Shown here: piece after piece, positions 23,182 to 34,359 of the stretch
Layout of the letters: each line of letters begins with the position of its first letter
How positions within the stretch are numbered: the stretch's first letter is position 1
Assembly: GCF_907164915.1 (NCBI RefSeq)
Contig: NC_061870.1
Coordinates: 2,694,273-2,758,272 of the forward strand
Length of the DNA stretch: 64,000 bases
From: Impatiens glandulifera
Taxonomy: Eukaryota > Streptophyta > Magnoliopsida > Ericales > Balsaminaceae
Direction of reading: 5' to 3'
Translations under genes and position numbers: made by a program
The notes under the pieces: generated by a model
What the model was told of the DNA's origin: nothing
What the model saw: the letters and a program-made list of their open reading frames with translations, nothing else
Database searches by the model: none

Positions 23182-24469
23182 TGTTAGTAAAGGAGTCAAC
23201 AATAGCAAGGGTTGACCAAGTATTGTTAACCACGAAAACCTTCACTTCAATATTAACTCTGTTAGAAGTTAATATATGTTTCTATTCTTCGTAAGTCTTC
23301 ACAAACTCTTGAACAGAGTCAAGTGCGGAACTGTTTGTTTAGACTTGAAGCGACATACACAAGACACAAAGTTTGTTTATGGATGTTCGAAGAAAACTCT
23401 CATACGTCACCCCTTCTTCTTAACCTAGAGAAGGATTCAACTAGAAGACTTTGATTTGAATAACATCTCAAAACTAATCTAGTTAGAAACCAGGTCTTAT
23501 ACACTGCCTGTTTCTAAACTCCTAGCACACACAACACTTGTTGATAGACACTCTATCAACTTACAAAGAACTCACAATATAGAAAAGTGATACAATGATT
23601 TTCGGTATAAATAATCTCTCATAAAAGTGTTAAGATAATGAGATCTTGAAAACTATTTGTAGAGAGAGAGTTTTTAATTTTTAGGAGAACCTAGAGAGTC
23701 AAGTCTTATTTTTGTTTTCCTTTGATCTTCTTTTATATCTAAATCACAGTAATAGTCGGATCTTCTTCAATAGACACTTGTCCTCCTTTCATTGGATGTG
23801 TGTCAGGATAGTACATTAGAGAATATTCATAAGATCGTGGTGTACTGGATAGTGGATAGACAATTTGAATAATAACGCATATGTGGTAGTCATTCATTTG
23901 TTGATATCATCTTGTTTTACTTCATTTCGGACGTATGATGATGAGCTAGAAGAAAGCTTCGGTTTTTGCTTAACTTCGGTATTTTAGAGGCGCTTCCAGT
24001 TTTTGCTCAACTTCGGTATTTTAGAGGCGCTTCTGGTTTTTGCTCAACTTTGGTATTTTAGAGGCGCTTCCGTTTTTTTGCTCAACTTCGGTATTTTAGA
24101 AGCGCTTCCGGGTTTTGCTCAACTTTGGTATTTCCAAACAATCAACCGGACGCGCACAACCGAACTTGCAACCAGCCAAACATAGGCGGGAGTATTTACC
24201 ACTATACTACAACACCTTCTTGTTATCTTTATATATATTAATATAATTGATATGACTTAACAATTATATATATATATATAATTTAACTTATATATAATTA
24301 AAACTTAGTTTTATTCATTCATTATCAAAACCATTTCATAAATTGTAATTTAACAATTTCTCCATTTTCGATTATTTAAACTAAATTATCAAAACCAAAT
24401 AAAATCATTTATAACTTATAAAATTGATTATGTTAATTATCCTAAGTTAATTAAAACCTTAGTCTAACA
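23182..24469 (-). repeat. 3' LTR of the gag-only Copia derivative
   Basis: Starts TGTTAGTAAAGGAGTC and ends AGTCTAACA. It contains about five ~39-bp tandem units (TGCTCAACTTCGGTATTTTA..., about 23959-24135) against three in the partner LTR, and one internal copy of the polypurine module (24351-24395). Confidence 0.9.
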
Positions 24470-24812
24470 ATTTCTCCATTTTTGATTGTTTAAAATAAAT
24501 TATCAAAAGTTAGTGACTTCGTTCTAACAATTTCTCCTTTTTTGATTATTTAAACTAAATTATCAAAACCAGGCGAGTTTATAATTAAATTAGTTTAGAC
24601 ATTATCGTAATCTAACAATCCTAAAATATTTCTAAGGTAAGAAAACTTAGACTCATGAAGTGGCTTCGTGAGGATGTTAGCCACTTCATGCTTGTTGTCT
24701 GTCCATATGTCATGCATAACCTTCCATGCTGTAGTCTTGTTTTATCTGCATTCATAGATAATAGCAAATCTGATATCCATTTTTCTTTGGGTCCATGATG
24801 GATTAGTCCCAT
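24470..24812 (-). pseudogene. Polypurine tract and residual pol end fused to gag end
   Basis: The purine module next to the LTR appears twice (about 24465 and 24523). At 24630-24700 the sequence matches the last codons of pol in the big element (plus-strand GAAAACTTAG...GGCTTCGTGAGGAT...). A few dozen bases further on, at about 24780-24812, it matches the gag/pol junction region (MGLIHHGPK against KGLIACGPK in the big element). About 3 kb of protease, integrase, RT and RNase H are therefore missing, by one deletion near 24720-24780. Confidence 0.75.
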
Positions 24813-25163
24813 GGGAATCCATACCTTAATTATGCTTATGGATTTTTCATTATGTGCATGTGTGGTAAATTTGGCAGATCTGCTTAAAGTTTGGTAAACA
24901 CTTCTTGACTTTCTGCCAAGTTTTTCTTTGTCATACTAGTTGGCTGCCCTTCTCTCAGAATTCAGCCAACTTGATATTGGCTTTATATAAGTTATCTCAT
25001 CCTTTAAAGTTAAATCACCACATCTTGGATTGAATTCTAAGTTGGTTGATGTTCCTTTGACACAACTTAAATATTTAAGATTGCCTTTATCATAAGTCAA
25101 TATTTTGTTAGATTTATCTGGATTTGCATTGTCGAATCCTAAACCGGATTTTAGACCAACAGG

Positions 25164-26524
25164 TCATTGCTGATTGATCATCAGTCTAACCACATCTCCA
25201 GATCTTGTCCAAGATTTAATCATATATTCCAATCTTTGGTTTTTAGCAGAAAGATTTCTGATTGTTTTCTTTACCCTCTCATTTTCAGATGAGAGCTCAT
25301 TTGTTGAAACATCATCCTCATTCATTTGAGATGAACAACTTGAATTATCAGACTTGTTTTTTGTAATGATTTGATTAAAGGAATCTGACAGTTTTCTGTA
25401 CTCAATGACCATGTCATTGAGTGCAACAGTTAGATCATCTCGAGTAAACTCATCCGAGGTGAAATCAAATACCTCGTATTCATCATCTTCTATGAAGCAT
25501 TTGATGTTCTCGTCATCACTATCACTGGATGAGCTTGAGTCCGAAACGATTTCGACTCACTTGCTTTTGCTCTCTTCTGCCAGCAGCATCTTCTGATCCT
25601 TCTTATGCTTGGATGTTTTATGATCCTCCTTATGTTTCTGATCAGTAGGCTTCTTGTCGTCTCTCCTTGGCTTTTGGCATTCGGACATGTAGTGACCTAG
25701 AGTATCACAATTAAAACACTATATGTTAGCCTTAGAATCATTAACGTTATTATTGAAAGATGAGTTAGATTGATTCTTCCTCATAGATTTACCAAACTTC
25801 TTGACAAATAAAGACATCGCATCTTCGTTGATCTCTTCAGCAGTCTTTGCAGATGTTGATGAAGAAGGCTCTTCAGCAATCACTAAGGCTTTAGTGATGA
25901 TGAAAGTTGATGGCTCCTCCTCATTTATCGAGTTCATCTCAAACTCGTAGACTTTTAGATCAACGAAAAGATCGTGCAGCTCGATCTTGTGGAGGTTTCT
26001 GGACTCCCTCATCACCATTGACTTGATGTCCCAGGCATTGGGAAGAGCCTTCAACGCCTTAACGATGACTTTTTTGTTGCCATAGACCTTTCCCAAAGTG
26101 GAAAGTTCAATGACAATGCTGGTGAAGCGTTCGTCAAACTCGTTCATCGACTCCCCTGGTGCATCTTGATGCTATCGAACTTTTGAGTGGAAACCATGAG
26201 CTTATTCTCTTTGATTTGTTCGTTGCCCTCACAAAGTTGAGTAATCTTCTCCCATATCTCCTTGGCAATAGAACATGCTTTGATTTTGCTAAACATGTTC
26301 TTGTCAAAAGTTTTGTACAGAATGTCTTTGGCCACGTTGTGTAGATTGGCCATTCTCTTATCTTCGGTTGTCCAGTTACATCTTGGCTTCTCAATCTTTA
26401 TCGGGCCATTAGTAATCACGAACCACATATCGTCATCCTGAGCAGTCAGATGTGCTTGTATACGAATTTTCCAATCATCATAATCTTCTTTACAGAACAA
26501 TGGGAGTTTATTGGAGAAAGACAT
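25164..26524 (-). pseudogene. Copia gag, frameshifted
   Basis: ATG at 26524 opens MSFSNKLPLFCKEDYDDWKI, a Copia gag (UBN2-like) N-terminus. A frameshift near 26150 separates KFDSIKM from NEFDERFTSIVIELSTLGK, while the big element reads straight through here ([20 protein letters not shown]). After the stop at 25719 come a decayed CCHC knuckle (with GHYMSECQKPRR) and a Ser/Asp-rich acidic segment, then 25164-25412, a coiled-coil-like tail. The order equals that of the intact gag at 48779-50608. Confidence 0.88.
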
Positions 26525-26571
26525 AATGATATCTAATTGCTTGAGAATAAAAACCCTCACTCTGATACCAC

Positions 26572-27913
26572 TTATTAAGAAAGGAGTCAACAATAGCAGG
26601 GGGTTGACCAAGTATTGTTAACCGCGAAAACCTTTACTTCTATATTAACTATATTAGAGGATAATATATGTTTCTATTCTTCGCAAGTCTTCACAAACTC
26701 TTGAATAGAGTCAAGTGCAGAACTGTTTGTTTAGACTTGAAGTGGCAAATAAAGGGTTGAAAAATTCAGAATGTAAATAACACAAGACATAAAGTTTGTT
26801 TATGGATGTTCAGAGCGAACTCTCCTACATCACCCATTCTTCTTGACCTCGAGAAGGATTCCACTAGAAGACTTTGATTTGAATAACACCTCTACACAAA
26901 TCTAGTTAGAAACCAGGTCTTATACACTACCTATTTCTGAACTCCTAGCACACACAATACTTGTTGATAGACACTCTATCAACTTATAAAGAACTCACAA
27001 TATAGAAAAGTGATACAATGATTTTTGATATAAACAATCTCTCACAAAAGTGCTAAGACAATAATCTTTTGAAAACTACTTGTAGAGAGGGAGTTTTTAA
27101 TTTTCAGGAGAACCTAGAGAGTTAAGTATTCTTTTGTTTTCCTTTGATCTACTTTTATACCTAAATCACAGCAACAGTCGGATCTTCTTCAATGGACAAT
27201 TGTCCTCCTTCCGTTGGATGTGTGCAGGGATAGTACATCAGAGAATAATCCTGAGATCGTGGTGTACTGGATAATGGACATGCAATTTGAATAATAGCGC
27301 ATACGTAGAAATCATTCATTTGTTGAGATCAGTTGGCTTTACTTCAGCTGGAAGAAAGCTTTGTTTTTTTGCTCAACTTCAGTATTTTAAAGGCGCTTCT
27401 GGTATTTGCTCAACTTCGGTATTTTAGAGGCGCTTACGGTTTTTGGCTCAACTTCGGTATTTCTAGACATCCAGCCGAATGCACTATAGAGACAACCGAA
27501 CTTGCATCCAGTCGAACCGGACGCGCTTTTCAGACATCCAGCCGGACGGTTTCCTGAAATAATAAATCTCCAATTATTATTTGCACTTGGTGAGATTCGA
27601 ATCCGGGTCACCAATGTGAAAGGCGAGAGTACTTACAACTGTACTACAACACTTTGTTGTTATCTTTATATATATTAATATAATTGATATAACTTAACAA
27701 TTATATATATATATATACATATATATTTAACTTATATATAATTAAAACTTAGTTTTATCCATTCATTATCAAAATCATTTCATAAATTATTATCTAACAA
27801 TTTCTCCCTTTATGATTATTTAAACTAAATTATCAAAACCAAGTGAAATCATTTATAACTTGTAAAATCGATTATGTTAATTATCCTAAGTTAATTAAAA
27901 CTTTAGTCTAACA
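26572..27913 (-). repeat. 5' LTR of the gag-only Copia derivative
   Basis: Matches 23182-24469 through most of its length and ends AGTCTAACA. It has three copies of the ~39-bp unit (about 27365-27465) and an extra segment (about 27555-27620) lost from the partner, containing GATTCGAATCCGGGTCACC, a tRNA-like B-box. Confidence 0.88.
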
Positions 27914-28156
27914 GATTTGATCAATATTTTTGCCTCTAAAACAACTTAGACGAGTGATGTTTATTTAGTTATTTCAAATATTGTTAACTTGTATCTTTTT
28001 ATTTACGTGGTATATTGTTTTTTTGGTTTATATATATATATATTACATACTAAACTTTACGGCAATACGACTCAAGCATACTAAACTTTTATATTGTTTT
28101 TGTTTTTGCCATTTTTTATTTTTTTCCTCAAGCCTTATCGAACACAAGTACATCTC

Positions 28157-29858
28157 GAACCATTTTCGGTCCTACCCAGTCCTACCCAACATTCAAAAAC
28201 TTTTTCCTAAATTACCCACATTTTCATTCATTTTCCCAAACTACCCACATTCTCTCTCTACATTCTTAATTAACCTATTAATTAACTCACTCCCTCCCCT
28301 AACCCAATAATTAACCCCTTCACTCTCTAAACCCATTAAATAACATCTCTTTCTTAATTAATTAACATCCTTTCTCTATAAACTATTAATTTATTTAATT
28401 AATCTCTTCTATCTCAATTAACTAATTCAAATATATTATATAAATACTAAATAAAATAACACATATATTTTATTTTTATTTAAATTTATAAATATAATAT
28501 ATATAGTTAAAATTAATAAATATAATATATAATTAAAACTAAACATACTAAATTTAAAAGTTAATATAATAAATATAAGACTGTCAAAAGTTGGATTGAC
28601 AATTAACTACAAATATAAGATTAAAAAATTGAATTGAAAAATTAATTTAAAAATTTATATTAATTATATCAAAAGTTTAATTAACAAATCACTATAAATA
28701 TAATATTGAATTGAAAAACCACTATAAAAGTTAATATGATTTATCTAACTCAAACTTTTGAGTTAGATGACAAGCCAATAAAAAGATAAGAAAAATGTTG
28801 TAGAAATAAAATTGAATTGCAAAGATAAAATATGCATTTTATTTTAACGTTTATGTAATTTATTACTATTTATTGTATAATATTTTATTTTAAAATTTAT
28901 GTAATGTATTTTATTTTAGTGTATAATATTTTATTTTAGTTTATAATGTTTATTTAAATTATTTAGTTTAGTTTTAATTATATATTATATTTATTAATTT
29001 TAACTATATATATTATATTTATAAATTTAAATAAAAATAAAATATATGTGTTATTTTATTTAATATTTATATAATATATTTCAATTAATTGATTGAGATA
29101 GAAGAGATTAATTAAATAAATTAATAGTTTATAGAGAAATGATGTTTAATTAATAATCTCTCTATATATAATGATGCTTAATTTTTAAAGTGTCCGGATT
29201 GCCGGGTCGAGAGTTGTGGTTAATTTGGATATATGTGAGAGTAAATGGATACTTGGGTCGGATTGTGGGTTGACCCGCTCATAAATTTAAAACGGTTAAA
29301 AATAAAATTAAAAATGCTATAGGTATGGTTCGAACTTACAACTTAATAAAACAAGTAAAACCTTTTAACCAACTAGGCTAATAACACTTTATATTTTAAA
29401 TTCAACTCAAAATTTGATAAACGCATGATATTTTAACAATATAAGTTCAACTTTTTAACTAACTAATCTATATATATATAATGATGCTTAATTTTTAAAG
29501 TGTCCGGATTGCCAGGTCGAGAGTTGTGGTTAATTTGGATATATGTGAGAGTAAATGGATACTTGGGTCGGATTGTGGGTTGACCCGCCCATAAAAATTT
29601 TACCGTAATATTTTTTTCACGTTTTTTATATTATTACTCGTTCAAATGCATGGGATACATGTTAGTTAAGAAAATGATGGTTATTTAATGGGTTGAGAGA
29701 GAGAGGGGTTAACTATTGGGTTAGGAGAGAGAGTGAGTTAATTAATGAGTTAATTAAAAATGTAGAGAGGGAATGTGGGTAGTTTGGGAAAATGAATGGA
29801 AAGGTGGGGTAGTTTGGGAAAAAATTTATGAAAGTTGGGTAGGACCGGAAATGGTTCA
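28157..29858. mobile_element. Mutator-like foldback element with ~400-bp inverted arms
   Basis: 28157-28555 reappears inverted at 28965-29858 once an insertion at 29157-29665 is removed. The outer ends are GAACCATTTTCGGTCC and its inverse GGACCGGAAATGGTTC. The flanks GTACATCTC (28148-28156) and ATACATCTC (29859-29867) are an 8-of-9 duplication, as expected for the Mutator superfamily. The unpaired centre (28556-28964) is AT-rich and non-coding. Confidence 0.85.
29157..29665 (+). mobile_element. Helitron-like insertion in one foldback arm
   Basis: Comparison with the uninterrupted left arm shows this segment was inserted at an A/T site without a target duplication. It begins TCTCTATATATAATGATGC and ends near a hairpin (CGTTCAAATGCATGGG) followed by CATGTTAG, then T. 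This matches Helitron ends (5' TC, 3' hairpin, CTRR, A-T target). A second copy of the first ~125 bp begins at 29467 directly after CTAA, suggesting two tandem elements. Between them lies a tRNA-like stretch with a GGTTCGAAC B-box (29331). Confidence 0.6.
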
Positions 29859-29870
29859 ATACATCTCTAC

Positions 29871-30392
29871 GGCTCTTCTTATCATTGTGAAGCAAAATTC
29901 ACCAAGTGTTGGATTGTTCACCCACCAATAGGGAACGTGAGTTGGGTTTAGATCGTCGTGAGATAGGTTAGTTTTACCCTATTTATGACAGTATCACAAT
30001 AGTAATTCAACATAGTATGAGTAGAATCGTTGATCGTACAATTGGTCATCGTGCTTGGTTGAAAAACCAGTGGCGCGAAACTACCGTGCGTTGGATTATG
30101 ACTGAACGCCTCTAAGTCAGAATTTGGGCTAGAAGCGGTGTACACGCTCGCCACTCGTTTGCCGACCAACAATAGGGATATATGATCCTCAAAAGCACGT
30201 GTCAATGGCTAAGCCTTTCGGGTGGATGCACTCGGAAGGCCGCTTTGAAGTACAATTCTTATCAAGTGACGAGTAGAATCCTTTATAGACGACTTAAATA
30301 TACACATGGTATTGTAAGCGGTAGAGTGACCTTATTGCCACAATTCATTGAGATTCAGCCCTTCGTCGCTCAAATTCGTCCATCCCTCCCTT
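29871..30392 (+). rRNA. 25S rRNA pseudogene, right piece (3' end)
   Basis: Follows the last ~500 nt of plant 25S rRNA: AAGTGTTGGATTGTTCACCC, AATAGTAATTCAAC, CAATTGGTCATCG, GATTATGACTGAACGCCTCT, AAGTCAGAAT, TAGACGACTTAAATA, GAGATTCAGCCCTTCG. Diverged sites are mostly C-to-T or G-to-A, as expected for a methylated silent copy. It joins seamlessly to the left piece (19945-20120) once the hAT element and one copy of GGCTCTTC are removed. Not functional. Confidence 0.95.
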
Positions 30393-30609
30393 CTTAAAGA
30401 GGAACTGGATCCACGAGCCTAAATTTGTACATTTTTTTTTAAATTTTACCAAGTACAAAAAAACTTGTGGCTAAGACGTCTTGATTTTCTACCGAGAAAG
30501 ACTAGTCATGGCTTAATTTTTGACCAATAAAGTTACCAAAGTTTGAGTTTCAATGTCACAAGACCAAGAGAAATGTTGTCCAAAGACAATGTACGAATGT
30601 CACATGTTT
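30393..30609. other. Sequence just beyond the 25S end
   Basis: Lies between the 25S 3' end and the tandem array. In an rDNA unit this position is the 3' external spacer. No gene seen. Confidence 0.5.
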
Positions 30610-31543
30610 GAGAGGACCGACAACCAATAATGCGAGGGTCGAGAGCCAACGATGCTAGGACCTACAACCAACAATGTGAGGACCGACATCTAATAATGCG
30701 AGGTATGTGAGCCAACAATGCGAGGACCGAGAGCCAACATATACGAGGACCGAGAGCCAACGATGCGAGGATTGATAGCCAATGCAAGGATCAATAGCCA
30801 ACAATGCAAAGACCGAGAGCCAACATATGCAAAGATCGATAGCCAACATATGCAAGGACCGAGAGCCAATGATATGAGGACCGATAGTCAATGATGCAAG
30901 GACCGATAACTAACGATGTTAGGACCAATAGCCAACGATGCTAGGATCGACAACCAATAATGCGAGGACTGGAAGCCAACAATGCGAGGGTTGAGAGCCA
31001 ACGATGCTAGGACCAGTAGCCAATAGTGCTAGGAATGAGAGACAATGATGCTAGGACCGTCATCCAACAATACGAGGACCGACAACCAACAATGCGAGGG
31101 TCGAGAGCCAAAGATGCTAGGACCAACAACCAACAATGTGAGGACCGACAACAAACAATGTGAGGGACGAGAGCTAAGGTTGCTAGGACCGAGAGCCAAC
31201 GATGCTAGGATCGATAACCAACAATGCGAGGACCGACAACCAACAATGCGAGGACCGAAAGCCAACGATGATAGAACCGACACCAACAATGCTAGGACTG
31301 ACAACCAATAATGCGAGGGTCGAGAGCCAACGATACTAGGAACGATAACCAATAATGCTAGGACTGGTAGTCAACAATGCGAGGACCGAGAGCCAACAAT
31401 GTTAGGACCGAGAGCCAAAAATGCTAAGACCGACAACCAACAATGCTAGGACCGACAACCAACCATGTTAGGACCAGCAGCCAAGCCAACGACGCGAAGA
31501 CCGAAAGCCAACAATTCTAGGACCAGTAGCCAACAATGACTTT
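30610..31543 (+). repeat. Tandem array of ~21-22-bp units, probable rDNA intergenic-spacer subrepeats
   Basis: About 40 degenerate units of the form GAGGACCGACAACCAACAAT or CTAGGACCGAGAGCCAACGA follow each other without spacers. They lie about 220 bp downstream of a 25S 3' end in the same orientation, exactly where plant rDNA carries spacer subrepeats. The open frames across them on both strands are repeat artefacts. Confidence 0.8.
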
Positions 31544-32443
31544 CACGTTAATTTTTAAAGTCTGATTTAATCATCAATAATTATATATTCCTTGATACTT
31601 TATAATGTTTTTGTATTGATATGAAATACAATCTATTTAGCATTCCAAGAAGCCCACTCGAACTGAAAATAATTAAATAAAGTTTATTATTGTTGCAATT
31701 TTTTCCAATTCTAGTCTGTGATTGAAAACCTTCCTTTTAAGTTTTTTCATTATTTCACTTTCATTTACTGTCTCTCTCATTAATCTATCAACTTCCAATG
31801 TTCTCTTCTAGTGTATTATTCTTCAATTTGTGCACAATGAAGATTGAGAAAATTTCTTTGTCCTGCATTATTGTCCTTGTCCTGAATATTGATATCATTA
31901 GTTTCAAGTTTAGTAAGTCGAAACATATAAATTACATATTTAGTGCGCTATAACAGATAAATATAAAAGAATTTCAGTTATATAATATTAAAATTGTGCA
32001 AATAAAGACAACAGAGTGACTAGATTTCACAATCATATTATTCTATCAATCGTCTATATAAAGTATTATTTTATATTCATCATCCCAGCTGCACCCGGAC
32101 GACATAAACCGTCCATAATTTTTTAAGCATGTCCCACATGTTTTTTAAAATCTACGAAGATAATATTCACCATATTTTTTCCATAACGTCTGCGAAATAT
32201 AATTATAGTCAATATTACCTTGTCCATTATTTACTTTTTTTTTTTTATAATGTCTGTAAGCATTTCAGAATCAGAATGTACAACTTCCAACAAGGTTATG
32301 GTAAACTCCGGGTTATTTCATCCCGCTTGTGATTTTTTTTTAGGGTATCTGGATTCATAATATCAGTTTTATCATTTTTTTAATCCGGAAACGTTGGTTG
32401 ATTTGACAATACAATGTAACCTCTCTAATTTTTCTTTTTCACA
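31544..32443. other. Spacer without recognised gene
   Basis: AT-rich DNA. The frame at 32129-32332 shows no conserved motif. Nothing else supportable. Confidence 0.55.
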
Positions 32444-33475
32444 TAGAGGTGTTCAACCGGCCGGTTAACTGGTTAACCAGTTAAACGGTTCCGGTTAATA
32501 CCGGCTTTGGCTTTTATTTTACAAACCGGTTAACCGGCCGTTAATGGTATCGGTTTTATCGGTTCTTGTTCTACCGGTTTTGGTCGGTTCTGTCCGGTTA
32601 ACCGGATTTAACTAGGAACCGATAATTTAATTTTTTTAAATTAAGTAATAAATTTATAAAATATATTTTTTTAAATTATAGTTTGCCCTTTCCTAATTAT
32701 ATTTATTATTATCCATCTTTTTGGTCTCTATTATATTATATTATATTATTATTATTATTATAATATAATATAAATATATTATATTATAATAATATATTTT
32801 ATTAATATATTTAGGAATATGTTATAATATATAATTTTATTGTAACAATATAATGTATTTTATAACTATTCTGTTAGGTTTTATATGTTCCTTGAGAAAA
32901 ATCAAATTCATTATGTCGATTAGTCTTTGATCAACCAAGTATAAACAAATATGATAGAATCCCCTTCTCAACCGATAGAACGGGAAGTAAAATCGGTAAA
33001 TTATAATTTATAACTTTGATTTTAGGTGTTTCCGTATTGGACCTGTTGGATAGAAAGTTAAAACATAAAGTGAAGGTTGAACTTTGAAGACATCAAATTT
33101 TAATTTGTTTAACTATTTTGATTTTGTTAATTTATAATTCCTAAAAACAATTTTACATATTTTAATGAAATTATTTCAATTTATTTTTGTAAAATTTTAT
33201 ATATATTATAATGTTTTTAAAAATTATTCTATAAAAATTATTTATAAAATAACTAATACAAATTATAAAATATAAAAATATATAATTAAATTATTACCAG
33301 TTTACCGGTTAAACCGTTAGAAAAATAAGGAAACCGAAAACCGAACCGTTTAACCGGTAAAAAAACGATTAACTAGAACCGCTAGAACCGGTTAACCAAT
33401 AAACCGTTAAAATGAAACCGGTTAACTATCGGTTCGGTTGGGTTACCGGTTTTCCGGATTTTTTGCACAGCCCTA
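32444..33475. mobile_element. hAT-type MITE rich in CCGGTTAACCGG motifs
   Basis: Ends TAGAGGTGTTCAACCGG and, inverted, TAGGGCTGTGCAAAAAATCC. The flanks TTTTCACA (32436-32443) and CTTTCACA (33476-33483) are a 7-of-8 duplication. Both subterminal regions are packed with AACCGGTTAACC-type motifs in opposite orientation, and the centre is AT-rich and non-coding. A non-autonomous hAT element. Confidence 0.85.
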
Positions 33476-34359
33476 CTTTCACATTTCAAATAAAATTTAG
33501 TTGAGGCTTATTTAGTTATTCAATTATTAGAATTTAAAAAAATAAGTGTTTTAATGATAACACAACAAACCACAGTAAAATAAAATAAATATATATCCTT
33601 TTATTATATTTCGTAGAAAATTAAATTATGTGAAAAACAATTAAATTAGTAAAATAATTAAATAAAATAATATGTGTCAATAAAAATTATCATACAAACA
33701 ATGTCTTTTTATAATAATAAATTATTAAAAATTATTTAAAATTAATATATATAAATAATTAAATTAATAAATAAAATATGTGGTGATAAAAATTAATTCT
33801 CAAATACATTTCTTAATAAAGTAAAAATTTAACATATTTAAGTAAATTTATTTTTAATTTAAATATTTTTATTATTATTTTTTTAAACTTTTATTTTTAA
33901 CAAATATTTTTTTTTCTTTTATTTCAGTCTTTTAAATTATTAATATATAAAATATTTATTGATAATTTTCTTTTAAAAATTTTCCTCAATTCCAAAATAT
34001 TATTTGAAGTATATAATGTCTTATTTTGTTTATTATAATAATAAATAAATCAAAAATAATTTCTATATAGCTTTACAACTTAAAATATTTAGTTAAAAAT
34101 ATTTTTTAATTTATTTTTTTTAAAAAAAAAAAACACATATATATATATATATTAAATTATATTTTAATGATGTATTATTAATCTTAACCATTCTCAATTC
34201 TCATAATACTTAAGTATTCAACTACGCCTTTTGACACGATCTTTGGCTTTGACTCACACTTCCGTGCATTTGCACGGATAAAAATATATATAAAAAATAA
34301 TTTATTTATAAATATTTTAGAAAAAAATAATTTTCATCTTAAACTTAATATTAACATAT
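33476..34359. other. AT-rich spacer
   Basis: Low-complexity A/T DNA. A perfect hairpin CCGTGCATTTGCACGG lies at about 34262-34277. No gene seen. Confidence 0.6.

Larger units (their letters stand above)
23182..27913 (-). mobile_element. Copia derivative with gag only (internal pol deletion)
   Basis: The two LTRs (23182-24469 and about 26572-27913) are flanked by a perfect 5-bp duplication GATTT (23177-23181 and 27914-27918). A primer-binding site TGGTATCAGAGTGAGG lies at the inner edge of the right LTR (about 26555-26570, minus strand) and a purine tract (AAATGGAGAAAT) by the left LTR. The 2.1-kb interior carries a frameshifted gag related to that of the big Copia element at 38190 and only the extreme tail of pol. 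It could move only with help from an intact relative. Confidence 0.93.
20121..29870 (+). mobile_element. hAT element inserted in the 25S rRNA pseudogene
   Basis: Everything between the two halves of the 25S fragment is flanked by GGCTCTTC (20113-20120 and 29871-29878), the 8-bp duplication expected of hAT elements, and contains an hAT transposase pseudogene. The left end reads AAGGCCGAACCTATTTGGAG. The right end before 29871 does not give an obvious inverted match, so the termini are eroded or the boundary is complex. Later insertions inside it are a Copia derivative and a foldback element, leaving about 3.3 kb of hAT sequence. Confidence 0.8.

Noticed and set aside
30610..31543. Possible CRISPR-like array
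   Set aside because: Units are contiguous degenerate tandem repeats without unique spacers, in eukaryotic DNA next to a 25S end.
34262..34277. Perfect hairpin CCGTGCATTTGCACGG as a Helitron 3' end
   Set aside because: No CTRR within about 12 bp on either side and no 5' end found; suggestive only.
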